DNA of 47,728 nt from DATKJS01 sp050015275 (GCA_050015275.1 JBEKBS010000022.1:1-47728), one strand, 5' to 3'. Shown: positions 15,219-23,977, numbered from the stretch's first letter. A program made the numbers and translations. Notes: generated from the sequence alone by a model not told the origin.

Positions 15219-17588
15219 TCACTCCTTTTTGGATGCGTATGATCCGGCCTTTCGCAGGGCTTCGTTCATCCTCTCCGGGTCGTGCTTGCGGTTAAAGACG
15301 TCCGCCAGGAGATAATAGCCGAGGGCTTTGAGATCGGGCGTCTCGGCCAGGGAGATCCCTTTCTCGATCGTGGCCTGGACCTCATCGAGGGGAACCGGCT
15401 CGTAGAGCAGGCCCCGGGCGAGCATCAGGTGTCCCTCCGCGAGCTTCGGGGCCAGGGTGACCACCTCCCGCATCTGGGCCAGGGAACCGGTCCTGTCGCC
15501 GAGCTTGAAGAGGATCTTCCCCAAGTTGAACCGGGCCTTGTATTCGCTGGGAAAGGTCGCGATCTCCTCGGCATAGGCCGCCCGGGCCTCCTCGAGCCTT
15601 CCCCGCTCCTCATAGAGCAAACCCAGGTTGTAATGGGCCAGGGGGAATTTCGGAGAGTCCGCGATGACGGTGTGGAGTTCCGCTTCGGCCCGGTCATACT
15701 GCTTGGCGCCCACGAGGCAGGCCGCCAGGTTGAGACGGGTCCGGGTGATCTTCGGCTGGGTGTCGACCGCTTTTTCAAAATACGGAAGGGCCTCGAGATA
15801 GTTTTGCTCTCCCAGGTAGACTTCGCCGATGAGCGTGAAGGCCTGGGTATTCCGCTCGTCCACGGAGAGCGTCCGCTTGCAGAGGGCGATGACGTCCTCG
15901 TCCTTCTTCTCCTCGAGCAGGATGTTGGCCAGGCTGATCAAGGCCTGGACGCTTTCCGGGTCCTCCTTCAGGATCAGGTCCAGCTTGGCCTTCGCCTCAT
16001 CCTTCCGGCCCATCTCCAGGTAGCACGTCGACAAGAGGAGCAGGGCCTGGGGGATCGACGGGTCTTCCCGAAGCGCGGATTCGAGGGCCGAGGCGGCCTC
16101 GGCGTACTTATCACTCAGGATCAGCTCGCCGGCGCGAGTGACCTCATTGAAGACCGGCAGCTTGTCCTTGGGGTCGGCCAGGGGTCCGCCTCCCCCCGCC
16201 GCCTTCTTGGCGGAGACCGGCGCCCCGACGTAGCCCAGGGCGGATAGCCGTTCCATGGTCTCCTTGTCCAGGTTCGCCGCCTGCGGCTTGGGTGCGCCGA
16301 GACTCGTCTCGGCGATGAATTTGTCCAGGTCCCTTTTCATCCGCCGGGCGATATCCGGATGCTCCGGGAGAATGTTCGTCTGCTCGCCGGCGTCCTGGGT
16401 GAGGTCGTAGAGCTCGGCCCGCGGCGCGTCGATGTACTTATAGCGGGTCGTCCTCAGCGTGCGCAGGGCGCTCCAGCCGAACTGGATATTGGAGGCCATG
16501 GCCTCTCCGTAGGCGTAGCCGCCGTCATCTTTGCCCCGGCTGAACATCATCGACACGAGCGACCGGCCCTGGACTTTGATGGGCGACTTGACATGGGCCA
16601 AGTCCAGGAGGGTCGGAAAGACATCGGCCGAGCGGACCTGGGAGGAGATCCGTTTTCCCTGCAAGTCCCGGAACGGGGACACCACGATCAAAGGGACGTG
16701 GAGCGCGTAATCGTAAACGAAGAATCCGTGGGTCCCTTCCCCGTGGCTGCCCAGCCCTTCTCCGTGGTCGCCGATGAGGATCATGACCGTGTTCTTATCG
16801 AGCCCGTTTTTTTCGAGCCAGGCCGTGCAGCGTCCGATCTGTTCGTCCATGAAGGCGATCTCGCCGTCATAGAGGCCGGCCGGGCCGCGTCGCGCATATT
16901 CCGAATAATAAGGTTCGGGGGGAGCGTAGGGCACGTGAGGGTCGTAGAGATGGATCCAGGCGAAGAAAGGGTCCGCCTTCTCGGCCTCGAGCCAGGCCAG
17001 GGCGGCGTCCATCACGACGTTGCCGGGCCGTTGGATTTCGCCCAGGTCGAGGTGCTTGTATTTCTTCAGGTCGAACTGGTCATCGTAATGCTGGAAGCCC
17101 TGCTTCAGCCCCCACCGGCCGTCAAGGACGAAGGCGGCGATGAAGGCCCCCGTGTGGTAGCCCTGGGCCAGGAGGACTTCGGCGAGCGTTGTCTGCTCTT
17201 CGCCCAGGGCGGTGTTGCCGTTGACCCGGACTCCGTGGTAGGTCGGATACATCCCGGTCATGATCGTGCAGTGCGCCGCGAGCGTCAGGGGGGTCGCCGT
17301 CGCGGCCTGCTCGAAAAGGACGCCGCGTCCGGCCAGGGCGTCCAGGTTCGGCGTCCGGACGTTCGGGTAGCCGTAGCAGGCCAGGTGGTCGGCCCTGGTC
17401 GTGTCCATCGTGATCAAGATGACGTTTGGCTTTTTGACGCCTCTTTCCGCCCAGAGCTTTCCGATCCTTGCGGACGCGTCCGGGCCGGGGCGGAGGATGG
17501 CCCACAGCAGGACGGCGACCATGACGAGGCCGGCCGCAAGGAACGGCCAGAGCCGGGCCTTCGTCCTATCCTTCTTCGTGTCCTTCAT
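15219..17588 (-). CDS. Membrane-anchored arylsulfatase-like (alkaline phosphatase superfamily) hydrolase fused to TPR repeats
   Basis: This 789-residue protein has one N-terminal membrane anchor at about residues 13-32. The sulfatase-like catalytic domain at about 53-400 has metal ligands Asp62 (MDTTRADH) and Asp274-His275 (GDHGEGLGSHGE). C-terminal TPR repeats span about 480-789. In true sulfatases the nucleophile is formylglycine in CxPxR or SxPxR. Here the aligned place reads TLAAH, putting Thr102 in the nucleophile slot. Thr nucleophiles occur in phosphodiesterase and phosphotransferase branches of the superfamily, so sulfatase activity should not be assumed. It sits 38 bp after the MFS gene with no terminator visible, and so may be read from the sugar operon. 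No clear RBS precedes ATG 17588. Confidence 0.82.
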   Translation of the reverse strand: MKDTKKDRTKARLWPFLAAGLVMVAVLLWAILRPGPDASARIGKLWAERGVKKPNVILITMDTTRADHLACYGYPNVRTPNLDALAGRGVLFEQAATATPLTLAAHCTIMTGMYPTYHGVRVNGNTALGEEQTTLAEVLLAQGYHTGAFIAAFVLDGRWGLKQGFQHYDDQFDLKKYKHLDLGEIQRPGNVVMDAALAWLEAEKADPFFAWIHLYDPHVPYAPPEPYYSEYARRGPAGLYDGEIAFMDEQIGRCTAWLEKNGLDKNTVMILIGDHGEGLGSHGEGTHGFFVYDYALHVPLIVVSPFRDLQGKRISSQVRSADVFPTLLDLAHVKSPIKVQGRSLVSMMFSRGKDDGGYAYGEAMASNIQFGWSALRTLRTTRYKYIDAPRAELYDLTQDAGEQTNILPEHPDIARRMKRDLDKFIAETSLGAPKPQAANLDKETMERLSALGYVGAPVSAKKAAGGGGPLADPKDKLPVFNEVTRAGELILSDKYAEAASALESALREDPSIPQALLLLSTCYLEMGRKDEAKAKLDLILKEDPESVQALISLANILLEEKKDEDVIALCKRTLSVDERNTQAFTLIGEVYLGEQNYLEALPYFEKAVDTQPKITRTRLNLAACLVGAKQYDRAEAELHTVIADSPKFPLAHYNLGLLYEERGRLEEARAAYAEEIATFPSEYKARFNLGKILFKLGDRTGSLAQMREVVTLAPKLAEGHLMLARGLLYEPVPLDEVQATIEKGISLAETPDLKALGYYLLADVFNRKHDPERMNEALRKAGSYASKKE

Positions 17589-17626
17589 TCCGGATGCCCA
17601 AAAGATAACGCTTTACGGCGGAATTT

Positions 17627-18814
17627 TCAATCCGGCGGCCTGGGCTTCTTCAGGGCTCGCCCGATCAAAGCGAGGAGGACGAGGATCATGGCGCAGTTGA
17701 AGACCGGGACGAGCAGGCCCTGCCGCAAGCCCGAGGACTGGGCGATCTTGCCGACGAGCCAGGGCGCGATCATGCCTCCGCAAAGGCCGACCGAAATGAC
17801 GACGCTGAAAGCCGTCCCCGTGAAAGAGGCGAAATTCTCCCCGACGATGGCCAGGGTGGTCGGGTAGATCGCCGAGAAGCCCAGGCCGAGGAGGACGGCC
17901 CCGGCCATGGCCGGCGGCCCGGACGGCGAGGCGGCCAGCAGGGCGGCCGCGGCCAGGGCCAGGCCCGCGCTGAGAAAGACCAGCCTTTCGCCGCGGAGGG
18001 CCTTCGTGAGCCGGGCCGAGAGCAATCTCCCGCCCATGACCGCGGCCCAATAGCCGGCCAGAACAAGCGCGGCCGCGGACGGGCTGACCCCGAAGGTCTT
18101 CTGGAGATAGGTCGATATCCAACCCCCCGCCGTGAACTCGTTCCCGGACTGGAAGAAGAGCAGGAGGCCGCAGAGCCAGAGAAGAGGGTTCCTGACGACC
18201 CGGGCCGCCTCTTTGAGCGGGAATCCCTGGGCCTGCTTGGCCTTCGGGAACAGGAAGAGGGCGAAGAGCGCGAGCGGCACAAGGCAGAGGAGCGTCGCCA
18301 GGGCGAGGATTCGGCCGAGGCCCAAGGCTTGGCGAAGCGTCCCGACCAGGAACGGGATGGTCAGGGCCCCGAAGCCGAAGAAGATCCCCAGCAGATTGAG
18401 GGCCGCCCCGCGCTTCGCGGGGTTGAGGTCGCTCGTGAGGGCGTTCGTCCCGCCGTTCAGCCCGCCGCCGCCGAAGCCCAGGACGACGGCCGCGACGAGG
18501 ATGGGGCCATAGGTCGAGGCCATGGTCAGGAGCAGAAAAGAGGCCGCGACGAGGAGCGAACAGACGATGAGGAGGGCCTTGAAACCGAAGCGGTCGACCA
18601 GCGGCCCGAAAACGAGGGTCATGACCAGCATGGCGAAATTCATGGTCAGGAAAAGATCCCCGGCCGCCCCCGTGCTGAAACCGATCCTCTCGAAGAGGGA
18701 CGGCAGGATGGCCCCGAGAACGGCCATGACGATCCCGAAGACGAACATCCCGGCGAAGGCCGAGGCCATGAGCTTCGAATGTTGGGAGGAGCTGGATGCG
18801 TTCCGGGTCGGCAT
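17627..18814 (-). CDS. MFS transporter, probably sugar uptake
   Basis: This 395-residue integral membrane protein has about 12 hydrophobic helices in two halves. The MFS loop motif after helix 2 reads GPLVDRFGFKALL, and the second half repeats the pattern (GGRLLSARLTKALRGERL). The charged central loop (FPKAKQAQGFPLKEAARVV) separates the halves. It is the last gene of a compact block with GH42, ROK kinase and SIS protein, starting 9 bp after the SIS gene, which points to import of the sugar released by GH42. The substrate cannot be read from sequence. The remote resemblance is to the FucP/FHS type, but this is not certain. Confidence 0.85.
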   Translation of the reverse strand: MPTRNASSSSQHSKLMASAFAGMFVFGIVMAVLGAILPSLFERIGFSTGAAGDLFLTMNFAMLVMTLVFGPLVDRFGFKALLIVCSLLVAASFLLLTMASTYGPILVAAVVLGFGGGGLNGGTNALTSDLNPAKRGAALNLLGIFFGFGALTIPFLVGTLRQALGLGRILALATLLCLVPLALFALFLFPKAKQAQGFPLKEAARVVRNPLLWLCGLLLFFQSGNEFTAGGWISTYLQKTFGVSPSAAALVLAGYWAAVMGGRLLSARLTKALRGERLVFLSAGLALAAAALLAASPSGPPAMAGAVLLGLGFSAIYPTTLAIVGENFASFTGTAFSVVISVGLCGGMIAPWLVGKIAQSSGLRQGLLVPVFNCAMILVLLALIGRALKKPRPPD

Positions 18815-18823
18815 CGGCCCTCC

Positions 18824-19603
18824 TTATCGCCGGCCCCGTTTTCCGGCCTTGAGCGGCCGGCCGTAATAGAACTCGGTGAAAGCCTGGTAGACGCCGGCCA
18901 TATGGCCTTTCGGAACGCCCTTGACGTTGGGCGAGACGAAGGTCGGCGGGACGCTCCCTTTTTTCGCCAGGAGCGACGCCGTCTCGGCGACGAGGGCCAT
19001 GGCGATCGAAACCGCCGCCACGGTCGAGCCCGCCGCCACCCGCTCGAGCTGCCCGACATCGACGAGGGCGTCCTCCGGCGGGACGTGGTTGTCGATGGCG
19101 ACGTCGGCGACCTCGGACAGGATCTTGCCGGACGAGTGGGAGCGCCGCCCGACCTTCGCATTCTGATGGGAGGAGACCGTGACCACCTTGAGACCGCGCG
19201 CCCTGGCCTCGAGGGCCATGTCGATCGGGGCGGCGTTGAGGCCGCCGTGGGAGAAGACGAGCATCGCGTCGCGCTTCTCGAGGGGATAGCTTTGGAGGAA
19301 AACACGGGCATAGCCTTCCTGCCGTTCGAGCCAGAGAAGCTCGCGCGCCCCGCCCGGGCCGATGACGTTCGACCACATGAGCCGGGGGTCATAGAGCGGG
19401 AAAAAGCCGACAAAGCTCCCGTAGCGGGGGAAGATATCGAGGACGGGAATGACGGAGTGGCCGCTCCCGAACATGTAGACGCGGCCTTTTTTCCGGATGG
19501 CGGCCGCCATGATCTTCGCCGCCTCGCGGATGCGGGGCATTTCTTCTGCCCGGATCTCCCCCAGGATCTCCTGGATCCGGCCGAGATAAATGGAAGCTGA
19601 CAT
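18824..19603 (-). CDS. SIS domain sugar-phosphate binding protein (UPF0309-like)
   Basis: This 259-residue cytoplasmic protein has a sugar isomerase (SIS) fold. An N-terminal helix precedes GRVYMFGSGHSVIPVLDI, where the SGHS loop binds a phosphosugar. A second half has AMLVFSHGGLNAAPIDMA, VVTVSSHQNAKVGR and the subgroup ending FVSPNVKGVP. SIS proteins of this type isomerise, cleave or sense phosphorylated (amino)sugars, and no catalytic assignment is possible from motifs alone. It lies between the ROK kinase (12 bp upstream) and the MFS gene, so its ligand is probably the ROK product. RBS AAAGGGAG precedes the ATG. Confidence 0.83.
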   Translation of the reverse strand: MSASIYLGRIQEILGEIRAEEMPRIREAAKIMAAAIRKKGRVYMFGSGHSVIPVLDIFPRYGSFVGFFPLYDPRLMWSNVIGPGGARELLWLERQEGYARVFLQSYPLEKRDAMLVFSHGGLNAAPIDMALEARARGLKVVTVSSHQNAKVGRRSHSSGKILSEVADVAIDNHVPPEDALVDVGQLERVAAGSTVAAVSIAMALVAETASLLAKKGSVPPTFVSPNVKGVPKGHMAGVYQAFTEFYYGRPLKAGKRGRR

Positions 19604-19615
19604 ATCGATCTCCCT

Positions 19616-20569
19616 TTATGGAATGGAATCCCACGCCAGCTTCCCGCAGCCGAAGAGGCCGGCGTCCTCGCCCAGGGCCGACAGCTCGATCCGGACTTTC
19701 TCCGCGGCCAGCGGCTGGGCCCATCTCCGGAATTCGCGCCGGACGGGCTCGAGGAAGACGTCCGCGGCCTGGAAAAGCCCGCCGCCGAGGACGATGACCT
19801 CGGGGTTGAGGATGCTGACGATATTGGCGATGCCCATGGCGAGGTAGCGGACGGCTTCCGCGACGACCTCGGCCGCAAGGGGATCCTTTTTCCGGGCGGC
19901 CGCCGCCACCGTCTCGGCCGTGACGTTATCGACGCTCCCTCCCGCGATCTCCTTCATGATGGACGGCCGGCCCGCGATCAGGAGTTCCCGGGCCTTGCGG
20001 CCGACGGAACTCCCTGAAGCCTCGGCCTCGAAACAGCCCATCGCAGCGTAAGCGGGCTTGAAGTCAGGGTCGAGGCCGAACCAGCCGACCGCGCCGGCGA
20101 TGTCCTCATGGCCGTGGACGAGCCTGCCGCCGGCGAGGATCCCGGCGCCGATCCCCGTGCCCACGGCGAGGAAGACGGCGTCCGCGGCCCCGGCGGCGGC
20201 CCCGCGCCAGGCCTCTCCTTCGACATAGGCGCTCCTGTCGCTGTCCAGGACAATGGGGACGTGGGCCTGGGCGATCTTCGCCAGGAGCGGATAGCGGTCC
20301 CAGCCCGGAATATTGGGGGCCCAGACCCTGCCGGTCGCCCCATGGACGATCCCGGGGATCGAAACGCCGACGGCGAGGACCCGGCCGCCGAGCCCGGCGG
20401 CAGACCTTCCGAGGGCCCCGATCGCCTCCGCGACCTGGCCTGCGGCCCGGTCCCCTCCGGCCCTGTCAGTCGGAACCCTGGTTTTTTCGAGCATCTCCCC
20501 GGTTTTGGTGAAAAGAGCCCAGGAGACCTTCGTCCCGCCGATGTCGACCCCGCCGCAGAGATCTTTCAT
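19616..20569 (-). CDS. ROK family sugar kinase lacking the zinc-binding cysteines
   Basis: This 317-residue kinase has the phosphate-1 loop GGVDIGGTKVSWALF at the N-terminus, GVSIPGIV, the catalytic-region VLDSDRSAYVEGEAWRG and VGTGIGAGILAGGRLVHGH, and IVSILNPEVIVLGGGL. ROK members usually carry a CxCGxxGC zinc site after GH. Here that place reads GWFGLDPDFKPAYAAMGCFE with one Cys, so structural zinc is probably lost. The start is the ATG with TAAGGA 3 nt upstream, 4 bp after the GH42 stop; the upstream extension of the frame overlaps GH42 and is a shadow. The likely role is ATP-dependent phosphorylation of the sugar freed by GH42. Confidence 0.86.
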   Translation of the reverse strand: MKDLCGGVDIGGTKVSWALFTKTGEMLEKTRVPTDRAGGDRAAGQVAEAIGALGRSAAGLGGRVLAVGVSIPGIVHGATGRVWAPNIPGWDRYPLLAKIAQAHVPIVLDSDRSAYVEGEAWRGAAAGAADAVFLAVGTGIGAGILAGGRLVHGHEDIAGAVGWFGLDPDFKPAYAAMGCFEAEASGSSVGRKARELLIAGRPSIMKEIAGGSVDNVTAETVAAAARKKDPLAAEVVAEAVRYLAMGIANIVSILNPEVIVLGGGLFQAADVFLEPVRREFRRWAQPLAAEKVRIELSALGEDAGLFGCGKLAWDSIP

Positions 20570-20573
20570 GTCC

Positions 20574-22895
20574 TTATTTTTCCGCGAGGTGAACGACCCA
20601 GACTTCGCCGGGCTTGAGCGTCTTGCTGACGACAGCCCGGTCCTTTTCGACGGCGGAGTCCACAACCGTTCCCGTTTCGACCTCCCGGGCCGCGGCCCGG
20701 CTGCCTCCCATCAGGACGGCGAATTTCGCCGCAACGGGCCTCTCCCCCCGGTTAAAAGCGAAGAGGATCTTGTAGCCCTCGCCCTCGAGGACGCGGCCTT
20801 CGACCATCGCGCCGGGCTCGGCGGCCGTGACTTCGACCGGATTTGGGACCTTCAGCCAACCGGCCAGGCCCGCGAAGAGCTTGCCGTTCGAGGGGTTCTT
20901 GAAATGATGGTAGGCCGACCCGGGGAAGGACCCGACGATCATGGCTTTGCCTTTCCCATAGGGCGCATAAACCATGGCCGGCCGCCCATCCGAGAACTCG
21001 GCCAGGACCCGGCTGTTTTTGCCGAAGACGTCGAAGCTCTCCTCGAAAAAGAGGGCGTCCAGCGCGTCGCCGGGCTTGAGGAGCGGAATGGACTCGTGCC
21101 CGGCCTTGATCTTGATCACCGATGTTTTGGCGATCGGCAGAAGCTCGAACTCGCGGCAGCCCAGGACGTCGCTGAGGCCGGCGCCGGGGATGACCGGGCT
21201 CGAGGCCCCTTTCTCGTCGACCCAACCGCAGCGGGCCTCGGTCAGGAGCGCCCCGCCTTCCCGGACGTAATCGATGAGCCTCCGGACATGGGCCTGGGAC
21301 ATCTGCACGGGGTACGGCGCGATGATCAGCTTGTAGCCGGCCGCCCGGAGCGTTCCCAGGTCGTTGACGTGGAGGAAGTCCACCGGGATGTTCCTTTCGA
21401 AGAAGGCCCTGTGGATGCCCTGGAGCGATTCGCTGAGATTGTTGACGCCGACGGTCTGTCCTTCCGCGGTGAAGGACTGCTGCCCGCCGACCATGTGCGA
21501 CAGGGGATTATAGAGGATGGCGACCTCGGCCCGTGAGGGCAGCGCCTTGAGGAAGAGGTCCTTGTTCGCGGTGATCACGCGGGCGATCTTCCCGGCCGCC
21601 TCGGCCCGTTCTGTCACTTTCCCGTCGAGCTCGACCAGGCCGTAGCCGCCCGCCTCGTAGCCCGTGCTCATCGGGTAATAGGCGTAGATGTTGACCGACC
21701 GGGCCCCATAGGCCACGGCGCTCCAGATCCAGTCGCGGAGGTCCGCGCCGACAACGGGATAGCTCATCTTCATGCCGAAGACCCCGTAGCCCGCCTGGAG
21801 CTCGCCGATGGTAAAGCCCTTGTTCCCGATCCCCATGGAGCGGACGAAGTCCAGGCCGGAAGAGCGGTAATAAGGCGACCAGGGCCTGATCGTCCAGGCG
21901 TGCTTGGGATAGATGGACGCGCCGTAAAAATCCACGCTGTCCGTCATCTTGCGGTCGTCGGGTGTGCCGGACCAGTCCGGGCGGGTGAAGATCCCGGGGC
22001 CCGCCGAATGGCTCATGACCACTGTCTCGGGGAGGACCGATCTTATGGCCTGGGCCTTGAGCCTGAGGTCCTCGGCCAGCTTATCGGAGATGAACTCCTT
22101 CCAGTCGATGTAGTCCGTGAAGGTCAGGATGGTCCCGTAGCGGGGCGGCTGGACTTCCTCCCAGGACCGCACCGTTCTGTACCAGGCCTTGTTGAGGTTG
22201 TCCACGGTGAAGTATTTTTTCTTGAGCCATTCCCGGAAGCGCTCCTGCGTCGAATGGCAATAGCAGAATTGGACGTAGTTGAGGTCGCCGACATAGTCAA
22301 CCTCGGCCCAGTTGATGATGTGGGGCTCGCTCCACAGGTCCCAACCGTAGAGGGCCGGCTTGCCCTTGACGGCCCGGGCCGCCTCGCGGAAAAAGCGGAG
22401 GACCTTCTCGCGGACGCCGGGGTGGTCGAAGCAGAAGCCGGGGGAGGCCTGGGACTCGACGGCGACGCCGTTCGAGGAAACGAACTTGGAGTCGGGGTGC
22501 TTCGCCCCGACCCAATCCGGCGCGGAGTCGATATAGACCTGGACGATGACCCGGAGACCGGCCTCGCCGGCCAGGTCCGTGAGGAGCCTGAGGGCGCTGA
22601 AGTCGTACTTCCCTTCCTCTTTTTCGCAGGCCGTCCACTCGATCCAAGACCGGACCGTGTTGAAGCCCAGACGCTTGATCTGCTCGAGGTCATTCCGCCA
22701 GATGTCGCGAGACTGGGGCGTCACGGACTCGAGCATGGGCGCCCGGGCCTTGCCGCCGGCATACCAGACGGAAACCGGGAAGAAACCCTTTGCCCTATCC
22801 CCTGGGGCGGGCCCCGGCTGGGGCGCGCCGAGAAGTCCGGCCGTCAGGGCCGCGGTCAGGACCGCGGCGAAGAAGACGCTGCTCCGTTGCCTCAT
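20574..22895 (-). CDS. Secreted glycoside hydrolase family 42 (beta-galactosidase type)
   Basis: This 773-residue exported enzyme begins with a signal peptide (about 1-24). The TIM barrel holds the acid/base Glu190 in GWDLWSEPH and the nucleophile Glu365 in GELQAGYG, both standard GH42 positions. A trimerisation-like domain follows (VAILYNPLSHM through LIDYVREGGALLTEA) and then a C-terminal beta domain. GH42 enzymes usually cleave beta-galactosides, though export and the unusual acid/base context (WSE rather than QNE) leave substrate open. It heads the operon GH42-ROK-SIS-MFS, whose genes are spaced 4-12 bp. Start ATG has GAGGTGAG upstream. No strong promoter was seen in the 140 bp upstream. 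Confidence 0.87.
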   Translation of the reverse strand: MRQRSSVFFAAVLTAALTAGLLGAPQPGPAPGDRAKGFFPVSVWYAGGKARAPMLESVTPQSRDIWRNDLEQIKRLGFNTVRSWIEWTACEKEEGKYDFSALRLLTDLAGEAGLRVIVQVYIDSAPDWVGAKHPDSKFVSSNGVAVESQASPGFCFDHPGVREKVLRFFREAARAVKGKPALYGWDLWSEPHIINWAEVDYVGDLNYVQFCYCHSTQERFREWLKKKYFTVDNLNKAWYRTVRSWEEVQPPRYGTILTFTDYIDWKEFISDKLAEDLRLKAQAIRSVLPETVVMSHSAGPGIFTRPDWSGTPDDRKMTDSVDFYGASIYPKHAWTIRPWSPYYRSSGLDFVRSMGIGNKGFTIGELQAGYGVFGMKMSYPVVGADLRDWIWSAVAYGARSVNIYAYYPMSTGYEAGGYGLVELDGKVTERAEAAGKIARVITANKDLFLKALPSRAEVAILYNPLSHMVGGQQSFTAEGQTVGVNNLSESLQGIHRAFFERNIPVDFLHVNDLGTLRAAGYKLIIAPYPVQMSQAHVRRLIDYVREGGALLTEARCGWVDEKGASSPVIPGAGLSDVLGCREFELLPIAKTSVIKIKAGHESIPLLKPGDALDALFFEESFDVFGKNSRVLAEFSDGRPAMVYAPYGKGKAMIVGSFPGSAYHHFKNPSNGKLFAGLAGWLKVPNPVEVTAAEPGAMVEGRVLEGEGYKILFAFNRGERPVAAKFAVLMGGSRAAAREVETGTVVDSAVEKDRAVVSKTLKPGEVWVVHLAEK

Positions 22896-22937
22896 CGGTG
22901 ACTCACCTCGTTAGATTTCCGAAGGGATCCCCTCCCG

Positions 22938-23045
22938 TCAGGGGGACCTGAACGACTGCCCGATGACCTCCAGGAGCTCCGACTTGCCGTCCCGGTCATC
23001 CTGGCTCAACTCCCAAGGGCAGCCTTCATCGCCGCTCGTTCTCAA
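22938..23045 (-). CDS. Possible 35-residue ORF coupled to the HD protein
   Basis: A TTG overlaps the stop of the HD gene (TTGA) and opens a short frame containing CPWELSQDDRDGKSELLEVI. The composition is balanced and unlike the Arg/Pro-rich shadow frames around it. There is no ribosome binding site other than coupling, and I recognise no family. It may be a small protein, the remnant of a longer C-terminus, or chance. Confidence 0.25.
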   Translation of the reverse strand: MRTSGDEGCPWELSQDDRDGKSELLEVIGQSFRSP

Positions 23046-23935
23046 GCGATTTCGGGAAGGCAGAAAGCGATCTCGTGGGCGGCCCCGCACCCGGCGCAGC
23101 GGACGGCGGCTTCGAGCCTCTCGCACTTGACACCCTTTTCTGTATGGAAGTCGAGCTCCCAGCCGCGGCCGCAGGAGCCGCACACGGCGGGAGCGACCAG
23201 CATGATCTTGAGCCGCCGGGGACGTCCCCGGGACCGGCGGACCTCGGGCGTCCGGACCCTGAAATCCATCCCGTGGGCTTCCTTGAGCTCGGCCAGAAAG
23301 GAGCGATAAAAGCGAAGGCTCTCCCCTGATTTTCGGGCCGCGAGCTTCCGGGCGGACTCCGTCCGCATGTTCAAGGGCAGGACTGCGGCGTAGGTCAGCT
23401 CCTTGCTCAGGTGGTTCATGATGGCCGTTTCCAGGTTCCGGCCGCGGAGGGTGGACTTGATGAAGAATTCGGCGACGCCCAGGAGCCCGAACTTGGAGAG
23501 GAAATCCGCGTCGTGGATGATGTCGGCCAGCTTGTTCCGGCGGGTGCCCGAGTTGTAGAGCGAGCGCAGCGCCCGGACGACGTGCCCGACGGCGGCCATG
23601 TCGAGCTCCGCGTCCTCGAGGACCTCCCGGGCCAGGCGGGCCGCCGCCTCCTCCTCCGGTTTTTCGTCGCGATGGTAGCGGCCGCCGCTGAACTTCCCGG
23701 AGTCGTGGAAGAGGGCCGTCATGGCGGCGAGGTCCCCGTCTTCCTTTTCCATTTTCGCCAGCCGGAAAGCCAGAGAGGCGACGAGGACGGTGTGCTCCCA
23801 GAGAAAACCTCCGGAGGCGCTCTTGTCTCCCGTGAACTTTTTCTCGGACTCCTCGATGAGCTTACGGATGCGCTCGACGAGGCCGGGGTGGCGGGCGGTC
23901 AGGGATTTGTAGAAGTCCTGCTGTTTGACGAGCAT
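23042..23935 (-). CDS. HD domain phosphohydrolase fused to a C-terminal zinc ribbon
   Basis: This 297-residue cytoplasmic protein has an HD metal-dependent hydrolase domain. The metal ligands are His48 (WEHTVLVAS), His77-Asp78 (FHDSGKFSGG) and Asp142/Asp144 (IIHDADFLSKFG). A basic linker (RRSRGRPRRLK) leads to a zinc-ribbon-like tail with CGSCGRGWELDF and CAGCGAAHEIAFC. HD proteins of this kind hydrolyse phosphate esters, including nucleotides, and the ribbon may bind nucleic acid; substrate is unknown. The frame runs 168 bases further upstream. A TTGACA-17-GATAAT promoter overlaps that extension, so translation most likely begins at the ATG at 23935, only a few nucleotides from the transcript start. 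It stands alone. Confidence 0.78.
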   Translation of the reverse strand: MLVKQQDFYKSLTARHPGLVERIRKLIEESEKKFTGDKSASGGFLWEHTVLVASLAFRLAKMEKEDGDLAAMTALFHDSGKFSGGRYHRDEKPEEEAAARLAREVLEDAELDMAAVGHVVRALRSLYNSGTRRNKLADIIHDADFLSKFGLLGVAEFFIKSTLRGRNLETAIMNHLSKELTYAAVLPLNMRTESARKLAARKSGESLRFYRSFLAELKEAHGMDFRVRTPEVRRSRGRPRRLKIMLVAPAVCGSCGRGWELDFHTEKGVKCERLEAAVRCAGCGAAHEIAFCLPEIA

Positions 23936-23948
23936 GGGGGACCCGCTC

Positions 23949-23977
23949 ATTATCCCGTTCGGCACTTCGCATGTCAA
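23949..23977 (-). promoter_or_regulatory. Near-consensus promoter giving an almost leaderless mRNA
   Basis: TTGACA and GATAAT are separated by 17 bp on the minus strand. The predicted transcript start (about 23942) lies about 7 nt before the ATG at 23935, and there is no Shine-Dalgarno sequence. The last two bases of the -10 box are part of an upstream in-frame ATG (23950), which therefore cannot be used. Confidence 0.6.

Noticed and set aside
16201..16260. Possible split of the TPR-fused hydrolase at the Gly-rich linker
   Set aside because: The frame is continuous; the Lys/Ala/Gly-rich stretch is an interdomain linker between the catalytic and TPR parts.
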